17,656 nt of DNA from Actinomycetales bacterium (GCA_024641895.1 JAHECE010000023.1:1-17656); one strand, 5' to 3'; positions 8,140-16,994 are shown, counted from the stretch's first letter. Translations and numbers: made by a program. Notes: generated from the sequence alone by a model not told the origin.

Positions 8140-9458
8140 GCGAGCAGCACGCCGCCGCCGCGACGTTCGGGGTCGTCGCGCCGAGCCCCGAGCGCGCGCT
8201 CGTCGGCGACCTGTCGCCACTGGGTGCGGTCGCCGGGACCGCCCAGGAGTGGACGGCGCGGTACTCCCACGCACTGATGGGCACGTTCGGGATCCCGCAA
8301 CGGATCCTTGTCCGTGGCCACGGTGCGTACGTCTGGGACGTCGACGGCAAGCGCTACCTCGACCTCCTCGCCGGGATCGCGGTCAACGCCCTCGGCCATG
8401 CCCACCCGACGTTGGTCAGCGCCGTCGCGGCACAGCTCGGCACGCTCGGGCACATCTCGAACTTCTTCGCCTCTCCGACCCAGATCGCGCTCGCGGAGCG
8501 TCTGCTGGGGCTGGCGGCCCCGGGGGGCGCGCCGGCCGGTTCACGCGTCTTCTTCACGAACTCGGGCACCGAGGCGAACGAGGCCGCGTTCAAGATGGCT
8601 CGCCGGACGGGCCGGCCGCGGATCCTCGCCCTCGAGGGCTCCTTCCACGGCCGGACGATGGGCGCTCTCGCGCTCACCCACAAGCCCGCCTACCGCGCCC
8701 CTTTCGAGCCGCTGCCCGGCGGCGTCGAGTTCCTGCCCTTCGGTGACCTCGAGGCGCTGTCGGCGGCGATGGGCGACGACGTGGCCGCCGTGTTCGTCGA
8801 GCCCGTGCAGGGTGAGGCAGGCGTGCGCCCGCTGCCGCCCGGCTACCTGGCCGCGGCTCGTGCCCTGACGCGCCAGCACGGTGCGCTGCTCGTCGTCGAC
8901 GAGGTCCAGACCGGCATGGGCCGCACGGGGGCCTGGCTGGCCCACCACCACCCCCACATCGGAGGTGCGGTCGTGCCCGACGTCGTCACGCTGGCCAAGG
9001 GTCTGGGCGGCGGCTTCCCGATCGGTGCGGTCATCGGCTACGGGGAGCCGGCGGCCACGCTGCTCGGAGCCGGGCAGCACGGGAGCACGTTCGGGGGCAA
9101 CCCTGTGGCGTGCGCCGCCGCCCTCGCGACGATCCACGTCATCGAACGCGACGGCCTGCTCGCCCACGCGTGGGCGCTCGGTGACCGGCTCAAGCGAGAC
9201 GTCACCGACCTCGGACACCCCCTCGTGGCCGGAGTCCGTGGCGAGGGACTGCTGGTCGCCATCGTGCTCGACGAGCCGATCGCTCCCGCCGTCGCTGCCG
9301 CCGCGCTGGCCGCGGGCTACATCGTGAACGCCGTGGCACCCGACGCCATCCGCCTGGCGCCCCCGCTGGTCCTGACCGCAGCGCAGGTTGCCGACCTCGT
9401 CACCGACCTGCCCGCCATCCTCGACGAGGCGCAGCACGCCCGGACGGGCGTCGGGTGA
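8136..9458 (+). CDS. argD: Acetylornithine aminotransferase
   Basis: A 440-aa class III, PLP-dependent aminotransferase that converts N-acetylglutamate semialdehyde to N-acetylornithine with glutamate as amino donor. Key features: FFTNSGTEANEAAFKMAR (PLP phosphate region), LEGSFHGRTMGAL, LLVVDEVQTGMGRTG with the PLP-pyridine Asp, and VTLAKGLGGGFPIGAVIG with the PLP lysine K288. The GTG start overlaps the argB stop. The first ~37 residues, before the usual TARYSHALMGTFGIPQRILV opening, are alanine-rich and not typical of the family. The real start could lie downstream, but I see no good in-frame start near residue 35. ArgD enzymes often also serve lysine biosynthesis as DapC, which cannot be judged here. 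Confidence 0.95.
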   Translation: MSEQHAAAATFGVVAPSPERALVGDLSPLGAVAGTAQEWTARYSHALMGTFGIPQRILVRGHGAYVWDVDGKRYLDLLAGIAVNALGHAHPTLVSAVAAQLGTLGHISNFFASPTQIALAERLLGLAAPGGAPAGSRVFFTNSGTEANEAAFKMARRTGRPRILALEGSFHGRTMGALALTHKPAYRAPFEPLPGGVEFLPFGDLEALSAAMGDDVAAVFVEPVQGEAGVRPLPPGYLAAARALTRQHGALLVVDEVQTGMGRTGAWLAHHHPHIGGAVVPDVVTLAKGLGGGFPIGAVIGYGEPAATLLGAGQHGSTFGGNPVACAAALATIHVIERDGLLAHAWALGDRLKRDVTDLGHPLVAGVRGEGLLVAIVLDEPIAPAVAAAALAAGYIVNAVAPDAIRLAPPLVLTAAQVADLVTDLPAILDEAQHARTGVG

Positions 9459-10402
9459 TGCCCCGCCACCTGCTGCGTGACGACGACCTGAGTCCCGCCG
9501 AGCAGCGCGAGGTCCTCGAGCTGGCGCTCGCGGTGAAGGCCGAGCCCTTCGGCTGGCGCCCGCTCGAGGGCCCGCGCGCCGTCGCCGTCCTCTTCGACAA
9601 GGCGTCCACCCGCACCCGAGTGTCGTTCGCCGTCGGCATCTCGGAGCTGGGCGGGTACCCGTTGGTCCTTGACTCCTCGACGAGCCAGCAGGGTCGGGGC
9701 GAGCCTGTCGAGGACACCACCCGTGTGCTGGACCGCCAGTGCGCCGCCATCGTCTGGCGCACATTTGCCCAGTCCGGTCTTGAGGACATGGCACGGGTCT
9801 CCCGTGTCCCGGTGGTCAATGCCCTGAGCGACGACTTCCACCCGTGCCAGGTGCTCGCCGATCTGCAGACGATCGCCGAGCACTGCGGCGGCATCACGAC
9901 CTCCGGCCCGGCGCTCGCGGGCCGCAGCCTCGCCTACGTGGGCGACGGCGGGAACAACATGGCGCACTCTTACCTGCTGGGCGGGGCGACCGCCGGGCTC
10001 GACATCACCGTCGGCGCACCCCGGGACTTCTGGCCCCGTCCCGACGTCGTCGATCGGGCCACCGAGATCGCGGCCATGACCGGCGGCTCGGTGCGGGTGA
10101 CGGATGATGCCGCGGCCGCTGTGCGGGGCGTGGATGCCGTGGCGACCGACACCTGGGTGTCGATGGGGCTGGAGGCGGAGGCCGCCGAGCGCGAGTCCCC
10201 GTTCGTGCCCTTCCGCCTCGATTCCGACCTCCTCGGCCAGGCCGGGCCCTCGGCCGTCGTGCTGCACTGCCTGCCCGCCTACCGCGGCAAGGAGATCTCG
10301 GGCGAGGTCATCGACGGCCCCGCCTCGGTCGTCTGGGACGAGGCCGAGAACCGGCTGCACGCACAGAAGGCGCTCCTCGTGTGGTTGCTCGAGCGGGCGT
10401 GA
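9458..10402 (+). CDS. argF: Ornithine carbamoyltransferase
   Basis: A 314-aa transcarbamylase that joins carbamoyl phosphate to ornithine to give citrulline. The carbamoyl-phosphate motif STRTR is at residues 50-54 and HPCQ at 128-131. The ornithine site has DTWVSMG, and the catalytic cysteine lies in HCLPAYRGKEI (HCLP at 270-273). These identify it as OTC rather than aspartate transcarbamylase. The start is either GTG 9455 or ATG 9458. I prefer ATG 9458, which overlaps the argD stop (TGA 9456-9458), and the difference is a single residue. Its own stop overlaps the argR GTG. Confidence 0.96.
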   Translation: MPRHLLRDDDLSPAEQREVLELALAVKAEPFGWRPLEGPRAVAVLFDKASTRTRVSFAVGISELGGYPLVLDSSTSQQGRGEPVEDTTRVLDRQCAAIVWRTFAQSGLEDMARVSRVPVVNALSDDFHPCQVLADLQTIAEHCGGITTSGPALAGRSLAYVGDGGNNMAHSYLLGGATAGLDITVGAPRDFWPRPDVVDRATEIAAMTGGSVRVTDDAAAAVRGVDAVATDTWVSMGLEAEAAERESPFVPFRLDSDLLGQAGPSAVVLHCLPAYRGKEISGEVIDGPASVVWDEAENRLHAQKALLVWLLERA

Positions 10403-11003
10403 CCGCGACGATGAACTCCACCGTCCCTGCGACGAAAGCGGCCCGGCACGCTCTGATCGTCCGCCTCATCACGCGCCGGCCGCTGAGCTCGCAGGGCGAC
10501 CTCCTCGCGGCGCTCGCCGAAGAGGGAGTAGGGGTCACTCAGGCCACGCTTTCCCGCGACCTCGTGGAGCTCAGGGCGGCGAAGACCCGCACGGCCAGCG
10601 GCGCCCTCGTGTACACCGTGCCCGCACCGGGCGCGGCGGCAGGGGCGGGGGCCCGGGTCGGTGGTGGCGAGGGCGAGATCTCGGCGGGGCGTCTGGCCCG
10701 GCTGTGCGCCGAGCTGCTCGTCAGCGCAGAGTGCTCGGCAAACCTCGTCATCCTGCGCACCCCGCCCGGCGCCGCCCAGTTCCTCGCCTCGGCGATCGAC
10801 CAGTCCGTCCTGCCCGAGGTCCTCGGCACGATCGCGGGCGACGACACCGTCCTCGTCGTCGCGCGCGAGGACGGCGGCGGGGCGACCCTCGCGCAACGCT
10901 TCCACGACCTGGCCTCCGGTGGCGGAGTCGGCGGCGAGATCGCCGCGGCCACCCGATTCGAGCAGCCCCTGATTTCACCAGCACCAACAGGAGAGAAACC
11001 CTC

Positions 11004-11007
<4 letters not shown>
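10399..11007 (+). CDS. argR: Arginine repressor
   Basis: A 202-aa ArgR, the arginine-sensing DNA-binding hexamer that should repress this operon. The N-terminal winged helix (about residues 12-75) includes GVTQATLSRDLVELRAAKT with the recognition-helix SRDL. A Gly/Ala-rich linker (about 75-95) follows. The C-terminal oligomerisation and arginine-binding domain (about 96-170) contains RTPPGAAQFLASAIDQ and GTIAGDDTVLVVA with the ligand-binding Asp pair. The GTG at 10399 overlaps the argF stop (GTGA). An ATG at 10411 would shorten it by four residues. The last ~30 residues (from about SGGGVGGE) run past the normal family end up to the ATGA overlap with argG, and look like a tail without a known role. 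Confidence 0.95.
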
Positions 11008-12216
<1,209 letters not shown>

Positions 12217-12236
<20 letters not shown>

Positions 12237-13686
12237 GTCGACGAGGGCTTCCGCAGGTCCCTCCGGCTCGCGTCCGGGCGTCGGTGGACTCAGCCTCTGG
12301 GGCGGTCGGTTCTCGGGTGGTCCGGCTGACGCCCTCGCGGCGCTGAGTCTCTCGACGCACTTCGACTGGCGGCTCGCGCGGCACGACATCGCCGGATCCC
12401 GGGCGCACGCTCGGGCACTGGCTGCCGCGGGCCTGCTCGACGTAGCCGAGCTCACGGGGATGCTGGCCGCGCTCGACGCCCTCGACGCCGACGTCGCCAG
12501 CGGTGCGTTCCGGCCATCGCCTCAGGACGAGGACGTGCACACGGCCCTGGAGCGCAGGCTCATCGAGACGGCCGGTGCCGCACTGGGCGGAAAGCTGCGC
12601 GCGGGCCGCTCGCGCAACGACCAGATCGCCACGCTCATCCGGATGTACCTGCGGGAGCAAGCGCGCGCTCTCGCAGGGGGAGTCCTGGACGTGGTGGACG
12701 CGCTCGTGGGCCAGGCCGCCGCCCACCCGGCCGCGCCGATGCCTGGCCGGACGCACCTGCAGCACGCCCAGCCGGTGCTCCTGGCGCACCACCTGCTCGC
12801 ACACGCGTGGCCCCTGCTGCGCGACGTGGCTCGCTGGAAGGACTGGGACGCGCGCGCCGCGGTCTCGCCCTACGGCTCGGGTGCGCTGGCGGGATCTTCC
12901 CTCGGGCTCGACCCCGCGGCCGTCGCGGCGGACCTCGGCTTCGAGTCGTCGGTCGAGAACTCGATCGACGGCACGGCCAGCCGGGACGTCGTCGCAGAGT
13001 TCGCTTTCGTCGTCGCGATGGTCGGGGTGGACCTGTCCAGGCTCGCAGAGGAGTACGTCATCTGGGCGACGCAGGAGTTCGGGTTCGTGCGGCTCTCGGA
13101 CGCCTTCTCGACCGGTTCCTCGATCATGCCGCAGAAGAAGAACCCCGACGTCGCCGAGCTTGCCCGCGGCAAGGCGGGCCGCCTCATCGGCGACCTCACG
13201 GGCCTGCTCGCCACGCTCAAGGGGCTCCCGCTTGCCTACAACCGGGACCTCCAGGAAGACAAGGAGCCCGTGTTCGACGGTGTGGACACGCTGACCCTGC
13301 TGCTTCCGGCGGTGGCCGGGATGGTCGCGACGTCGACCTTCGACACGGCTCGCCTGGCCGAGCTGGCCCCGCGGGGCTTCTCTCTCGCGACGGACGTCGC
13401 CGAGTGGCTCGTGCGCCAGGGCGTGCCCTTCCGGGTGGCGCACGAGGTTGCCGGGGAATGTGTCCGGGTCTGCGAGGACCGAGGCATCGAGCTGTGGGAC
13501 CTCGACGACGCCGACCTCGCGCGGATCTCCGGCCACCTGACGCCGGAAGTACGGGACGTGCTCAGCGTGGAGGGGTCGCTCGCCTCCCGGTCGGGGTACG
13601 GCGGCACCGCTCCCGTCCGTGTGGCGGAGCAGCTCGACCGGGTGCGCGCGGAGGCCGAGCGGCTTCGCACATGGACGCGCGCCTGA
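12217..13686 (+). CDS. argH: Argininosuccinate lyase
   Basis: A 489-aa fumarase/aspartase-superfamily lyase that splits argininosuccinate into arginine and fumarate. Conserved parts: LWGGRFSGGP (27-36), DEDVHTALERRL, AGRSRNDQIATLIRMYLRE, GRTHLQHAQPVLLAHHLLAH, and the signature loop GSSIMPQKKNPDVAEL (300-315) with the catalytic serine. The GTG at 12217 lies inside argG with GGAG 9 bases upstream. A TTG at 12229 is an alternative four codons later. The ~25 residues before LWGGRF are low complexity and longer than in many homologues, so the exact start is uncertain. It is the last arg gene, and its 3' end overlaps the next reading frame by 16 bases. Confidence 0.95.
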
Positions 13687-14261
13687 CGGGATCCGGGTCC
13701 GCGCCGTCGTGGCCCGACCTTGGCGACCTGGTGTCGCAGGTGCGGGTCGCGCGGCCGCGACTCGGTCCGGTGCGGTTCGTCGTGGTCGACGGCCCCGCCG
13801 GGTCCGGCAAGACGACCTTCGCCGCGGCGTTGGCCGCGGCGCTCTCCCGGGAGAGCGAGGTCGTCGCGACGGTGCACCTCGACGACCTGTATGAGGGCTG
13901 GAGCGGTCTCGACGGCGTGTGGGACCGTCTCTCAGCGTGGGTCCTGGAGCCTCTGTCGCACGGCGAGCCCGGCCGATACCGCCGCTATGACTGGGTGGCG
14001 GGCACCTGGGCCGAGTGGCACGACGTGCCCGTGCCGGGCGTGCTGATGGTGGAGGGCTGCGGATCGGCCCCCCTGGCTGCCGATCCCCTGGCGGTGCTGC
14101 AGGTCTGGATCGAGGCGCCTGAGGCGGTGCGCCTTCAGCGGGGCGTCGCCCGGGACGGCGCGGAGCTGCGCGATCGCTGGCTCGAGTGGATGAGCGACGA
14201 AGCGGCGTACTTCGCACGCGAGCGGACCCGTCAGCGGGCCGACGTCCGGCTGTCGACGTGA
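13671..14261 (+). CDS. Small P-loop ATP-binding protein, uridine-kinase-like
   Basis: A 196-aa protein with a clear Walker A motif, GPAGSGKTTF (41-50), after the beta strand VRFVVVD. VHLDDLYEGWSGLDGVWDRL, RYRRYDWVAG and VPGVLMVEGCGS resemble the substrate and Walker B regions of uridine/phosphoribulokinase-type kinases. YFARERTRQRADVRL could form the lid. Together these suggest a phosphotransferase on a small molecule, probably nucleoside-like, but no substrate residue is decisive. The ATG at 13671 overlaps the 3' end of argH by 16 bases, and the stop overlaps the next GTG (GTGA), so it is probably co-transcribed with argH and mpg. From memory, similar proteins are annotated only as ATP-binding or uridine kinase in actinobacteria. 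Confidence 0.82.
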   Translation: MDARLTGSGSAPSWPDLGDLVSQVRVARPRLGPVRFVVVDGPAGSGKTTFAAALAAALSRESEVVATVHLDDLYEGWSGLDGVWDRLSAWVLEPLSHGEPGRYRRYDWVAGTWAEWHDVPVPGVLMVEGCGSAPLAADPLAVLQVWIEAPEAVRLQRGVARDGAELRDRWLEWMSDEAAYFARERTRQRADVRLST

Positions 14262-14965
14262 GGTCCTCAGATCTCGAGATCCCTTCCACGGCCTGGTTCG
14301 AACGGGACCCCCTCGACATCGCGCCGGGCTTGCTGGGCGCTCACCTGCGGGTCGAGGGGCGAGACGGTGTGGTCGTGGTCCGACTCACGGAGGTCGAGGC
14401 GTACCGCGGTGCCGACGACCCGGGCTCGCACGCGTTCCGGGGCCCGACCCGGCGCAACGCTGCGATGTTCGAGGCAGGCGGCGTGCTGTACGTCTACTTC
14501 ACCTACGGCATGCACCACTGCGTGAACGTCGTGTGCGGACCCGGGGGCGAAGGGGCTGCCGTGCTGCTGCGCTCCGGCGAGGTCGTCGAGGGCCAGCAGG
14601 CTGCTCGTGCTCGGCGGAGCTCGAGCCGGCCCGGGTCGGTGCTGCGCGACATCGACCTCGCGCGCGGTCCGGCTCGGTTGGCGGGCGCCCTGGGGCTGAC
14701 TCTCTCCGATGACCGCCTGTCCCTCGCACCCGGCGGTCGGGCCAGGCTGCTGGTGCCTTCGAGGCCGCCCGAGGCGGTGGGGCGCGGCCCTCGAGTCGGC
14801 GTCGCAGGCCCCGGGGGGGACGGTGCGCGGTTCCCCTGGCGCTTCTGGCTTCACGGGGAGCCGGCCGTGTCGTCGTACCGGGCAGCCAGGCCGAGAACGG
14901 CCCGGTCCAGGGCATCCGGCCGGGGCGTGCCCGGGCCGATCACGCCTCCGGGCACGGCAGACTAG
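14258..14965 (+). CDS. mpg: 3-methyladenine DNA glycosylase (AAG/MPG family)
   Basis: A 235-aa base-excision repair enzyme that removes alkylated purines such as 3-methyladenine from DNA. The AAG-type catalytic stretch is LTEVEAYRGADDPGSHAFRG, with E47 as the expected general base and Y49 as an active-site aromatic. RRNAAMFEAGGVLYVYFTYG (66-84) followed by MHHCVNVV is the hallmark of the family, and AAVLLRSGEVVEG and ARGPARLAGALGL follow. The domain ends at about RFWLHGEPAVS. The last ~27 residues are Arg/Pro/Gly-rich and look like an unconserved tail. The GTG at 14258 overlaps the upstream stop (GTGA). It lies just before tyrS, an arrangement I recall from other actinobacteria. Confidence 0.93.
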   Translation: MRSSDLEIPSTAWFERDPLDIAPGLLGAHLRVEGRDGVVVVRLTEVEAYRGADDPGSHAFRGPTRRNAAMFEAGGVLYVYFTYGMHHCVNVVCGPGGEGAAVLLRSGEVVEGQQAARARRSSSRPGSVLRDIDLARGPARLAGALGLTLSDDRLSLAPGGRARLLVPSRPPEAVGRGPRVGVAGPGGDGARFPWRFWLHGEPAVSSYRAARPRTARSRASGRGVPGPITPPGTAD

Positions 14966-14967
14966 GA

Positions 14968-14998
14968 GCCCGCGGCGGGCGGAGGCCCGGCGCGCCGG
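14968..14998. terminator. GC-rich hairpins between mpg and tyrS
   Basis: Just after the mpg stop, GCCCG/CGGGC pair around CGG (14968-14980). They are followed by the 12-bp perfect palindrome CCGGCGCGCCGG (14987-14998). There is no T-run, and they lie 27 bases before the tyrS start, so they could act as a weak terminator or as structure in a tyrS leader. Such palindromes are also expected by chance in DNA this GC-rich. Confidence 0.3.
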
Positions 14999-15024
14999 CG
15001 CGACATGCGGAAGAGACGACAACG

Positions 15025-16326
15025 GTGACCCACATCCTGGACGAGCTGCGACGACGGGGCCTCCTGGCGCAGTCGACCGACGAAGCTGTGCTGCGCGAGA
15101 CCCTGTCTGCGGGGCCAGTGACGTTCTACTGCGGCTTCGACCCGACGGCGCCGAGCCTCCACCACGGCCACCTCGTCCAGCTCGTCCTGATGCGCCACCT
15201 CCAGCTGGCCGGGCACCGCCCGATCGCCCTGGTCGGCGGGGCCACGGGCCTCATCGGCGATCCACGGATGTCGGGTGAACGCACGCTGAACGACAAGGAC
15301 ACCGTCGCCGAGTGGACTGATCGGCTCAAGGGACAGATCAGCAGGTTCCTCGACTTCGATGGCGAGAACCCAGCCCGCATGGTCAACAACCTCGACTGGA
15401 CGTCGCCGCTGTCGGCGATCGACTTCTTGCGGGACATCGGGAAGCACTACCGACTCGGGACGATGCTCGCCAAGGACACCGTCGCCCGGCGGCTCGCGAG
15501 CGACCAGGGCATCTCGTTCACGGAGTTCAGCTATCAGATCCTGCAGGGGATGGACTTCCTCGAGCTCTTCCGCCGGCACGGATGCACGCTGCAGACCGGC
15601 GGCAACGACCAGTGGGGCAACCTGCTCTCCGGCGTCGAGCTGATCCGAAAGGTCGAAGGCGCACAGGCCCAGGTCCTCACCACCCCGTTGATCACCAAGG
15701 CGGACGGCACGAAGTTCGGCAAGAGCGAGGGCGGGGCGGTGTGGCTCGACCCGTCGATGATGAGCCCGTACGCCTTCTTCCAGTTCTGGCTGAACACGGA
15801 CGACGCCGACGTCATCGGATACCTGAAGACTTTCACGTTCGTCGATCTGGAGCGGATGTCTGAGCTGGAGGTCGCGGTGCGGGAGCGCCCGGCCGCGCGC
15901 GAGGCGCAACGTGTCCTGGCCGACGAGGTGACAGCGCTCGTGCACGGGCGTGAGGCGAGCCGGCGGGTCTGGCAGGCATCGCAGGCTCTGTTCGGGCGGG
16001 CGCCGCTGGGCGACCTTGACGACCGGACCGTGACGGAGGCGGTGGCCGAGCTGCCGCGAGCGGCTGTGAGTCCGGGTCAGGACAGCGTGCTCGACCTGCT
16101 TGTGTCGACCGGCCTGACTGCCGGCACCGGTGCCGCTCGCCGGACGATCTCGGACGGCGGCGTCTACCTGAACAACGTCAAGGTGACCGACATCGGTCGC
16201 ATGGTCGAGCCGTCCGACCTGATAGCCGGGCGCTTCGCGATTCTGCGGCGGGGTCGGCGCACGCTGGCCGTGGTCGACGCTCAGGTCCTGGGCGGGGCAT
16301 CAGCGGCGTCCGACCGCTCGCCCTGA
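15025..16326 (+). CDS. tyrS: Tyrosyl-tRNA synthetase
   Basis: A 433-aa class I synthetase that charges tRNA-Tyr. The Rossmann catalytic domain begins with FYCGFDPTAPSLHHGHLVQL, where HHGH (46-49) is the HIGH motif. Tyrosine-binding segments such as SYQILQGMDFLELFRRHGC and TGGNDQWGNLLSGVELI follow, then KFGKS (230-234) as the KMSKS loop. An anticodon-binding helical domain and a C-terminal S4 RNA-binding domain (about 355-425, with LVSTGLTAGTGAARRTISDG and VYLNNVKVTDIGR) complete the protein. The GTG start has a GGAAGAG about 10 bases upstream. It is 59 bases after mpg and probably has its own expression, though I found no clear promoter or T-box. It reads toward the rRNA operon. Confidence 0.97.
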   Translation: MTHILDELRRRGLLAQSTDEAVLRETLSAGPVTFYCGFDPTAPSLHHGHLVQLVLMRHLQLAGHRPIALVGGATGLIGDPRMSGERTLNDKDTVAEWTDRLKGQISRFLDFDGENPARMVNNLDWTSPLSAIDFLRDIGKHYRLGTMLAKDTVARRLASDQGISFTEFSYQILQGMDFLELFRRHGCTLQTGGNDQWGNLLSGVELIRKVEGAQAQVLTTPLITKADGTKFGKSEGGAVWLDPSMMSPYAFFQFWLNTDDADVIGYLKTFTFVDLERMSELEVAVRERPAAREAQRVLADEVTALVHGREASRRVWQASQALFGRAPLGDLDDRTVTEAVAELPRAAVSPGQDSVLDLLVSTGLTAGTGAARRTISDGGVYLNNVKVTDIGRMVEPSDLIAGRFAILRRGRRTLAVVDAQVLGGASAASDRSP

Positions 16327-16431
16327 TACGAGCGAGCCTGCTCTCGAACCAAGTGGTTGAACGGTTGTCGCAGGTCAAGACGGATCGCCAGGCCGCGCGG
16401 GCTCGAACCGGTGAGCGGAGACCTACCCGGC

Positions 16432-16460
16432 TTGACGCACCTGCGGCCCGGACGTACTGT
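16432..16460 (+). promoter_or_regulatory. Candidate rrn promoter P1
   Basis: TTGACG (16432-16437), a 17-base spacer and TACTGT (16455-16460) form a strong sigma-70-type pair with a predicted start near 16467. The distance to 16S rRNA is about 640 bases, long but compatible with multi-promoter rrn regions. Confidence 0.7.
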
Positions 16461-16489
16461 TCTCCACGCCCGCCAGGGAGGAACGGACA

Positions 16490-16510
16490 CCGAGAGGTGG
16501 CCGGTCTCGG
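16490..16510 (+). other. Perfect hairpin downstream of P1
   Basis: CCGAGA (16490-16495) and TCTCGG (16505-16510) are exactly complementary around a 9-base loop. An A-run (CGAAAAACCC) follows rather than a T-run, so it is not a classical terminator. It would lie in the transcript from P1 only. Confidence 0.4.
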
Positions 16511-16527
16511 CGAAAAACCCTCAACCA

Positions 16528-16612
16528 GGTCCTCAGGGATCTGTAGTGAGGGTGCGCGGCGGCTGGCTGGACCGGGACTCGAAAGGGTCTAGGGTCTGCC
16601 AGGCAGCAGCCC
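16528..16612 (+). repeat. 85-bp perfect direct repeat, copy 1
   Basis: The 85 bases from GGTCCTCAGGG to GCAGCAGCCC recur without a mismatch at 16620-16704, with only 7 bases (GAGCAAG) between copies. Each copy contains a promoter-like hexamer pair and an inverted repeat, CTGCC A GGCAG. Perfect identity in non-coding DNA suggests a recent tandem duplication or continuing selection or conversion. Confidence 0.97.
16568..16595 (+). promoter_or_regulatory. Candidate rrn promoter P2, inside repeat copy 1
   Basis: TGGACC (16568-16573), a 16-base spacer and TAGGGT (16590-16595) make a plausible promoter with its start near 16602. The inverted repeat CTGCC A GGCAG (16596-16606) covers that start. 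The -35 matches TTGACA at four of six positions. Confidence 0.55.
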
Positions 16613-16619
16613 GAGCAAG

Positions 16620-16704
16620 GGTCCTCAGGGATCTGTAGTGAGGGTGCGCGGCGGCTGGCTGGACCGGGACTCGAAAGGGTCTAGGGTCTGCCAGGCAGCA
16701 GCCC
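16620..16704 (+). repeat. 85-bp perfect direct repeat, copy 2
   Basis: Identical to 16528-16612 over all 85 bases, at a period of 92 bp. Identity breaks off at 16705, where this copy continues CC and copy 1 continues GA. The promoter-like hexamers and the inverted repeat are preserved. Confidence 0.97.
16660..16687 (+). promoter_or_regulatory. Candidate rrn promoter P3, inside repeat copy 2
   Basis: The same pair as P2, TGGACC (16660-16665), 16 bases, TAGGGT (16682-16687), moved 92 bp closer to the rRNA gene. The predicted start near 16694 again falls inside CTGCC A GGCAG (16688-16698). Confidence 0.55.
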
Positions 16705-16793
16705 CCGAAGCGATGTCCTTGCGGTCATCACGTCGGGATCAGTTGCAGGTCCAAGCCGAGTGCCGAGGTCAGAAGGCTTCGCGAGAAGCCGGT

Positions 16794-16822
16794 TTGACAG
16801 AGGGATTCGGTAGGGCTAAGTT
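16794..16822 (+). promoter_or_regulatory. Candidate rrn promoter P4 (proximal)
   Basis: TTGACA (16794-16799) is a perfect -35, followed after 17 bases by TAAGTT (16817-16822). This is the best promoter of the window. The start would be near 16829, leaving a leader of about 274 bases before mature 16S rRNA. Confidence 0.8.
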
Positions 16823-16842
16823 AGAACGGTTGCCTCGAGAAC

Positions 16843-16856
16843 GGATCGAAAGATCC
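16843..16856 (+). other. rrn leader hairpin with GAAA tetraloop
   Basis: GGATC, GAAA, GATCC: a perfect 5-bp stem closed by a GNRA tetraloop, about 14 bases after the predicted P4 start. It could stabilise the transcript 5' end. Confidence 0.55.
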
Positions 16857-16873
16857 AGACGCGATGCGCGCCC

Positions 16874-16899
16874 GCTCCTTGAGAACTCAACAGTGTGCC
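16874..16899 (+). promoter_or_regulatory. Conserved actinobacterial rrn leader motif (antitermination or processing)
   Basis: CTTGAGAACTCAACAGTGTG within this stretch closely matches the leader motif I recall from mycobacterial and other actinobacterial rRNA operons, where it is linked with boxA-type antitermination and precursor processing. It contains the small inverted repeat TTGAG/CTCAA (16879-16890). Confidence 0.65.
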
Positions 16900-16938
16900 A
16901 AATAATCGATGCCAACACCCCGTCGGGTGAGGCAGGCC

Positions 16939-16955
16939 GAAGCGACATCCGCTTC
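16939..16955 (+). other. rrn leader hairpin
   Basis: GAAGCG and CGCTTC pair perfectly over 6 bp around the loop ACATC. It is part of the structured 5' leader of the rRNA precursor. Confidence 0.5.
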
Positions 16956-16994
16956 AGTGGGCTGCGTCATCTACGGGATTCCTTTGGTAAATCG

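Noticed and set aside
15160..15171. HHGH in place of HIGH in TyrS as a possible inactive synthetase
   Set aside because: The second position of this motif is variable in tyrosyl-tRNA synthetases, and all other catalytic segments, including KFGKS and the S4 domain, are intact.
16347..16358. AACCAAGTGGTT palindrome as tyrS terminator
   Set aside because: The stem has only 5 bp with a 2-base loop and no T-run. It could not form a stable terminator hairpin.
16528..16704. Repeat pair considered as a CRISPR array or mobile-element remnant
   Set aside because: There are only two 85-bp units with a 7-base gap, no spacers of constant length, no cas genes, no transposase, and no terminal inverted repeats or target duplications. 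A promoter duplication fits better.
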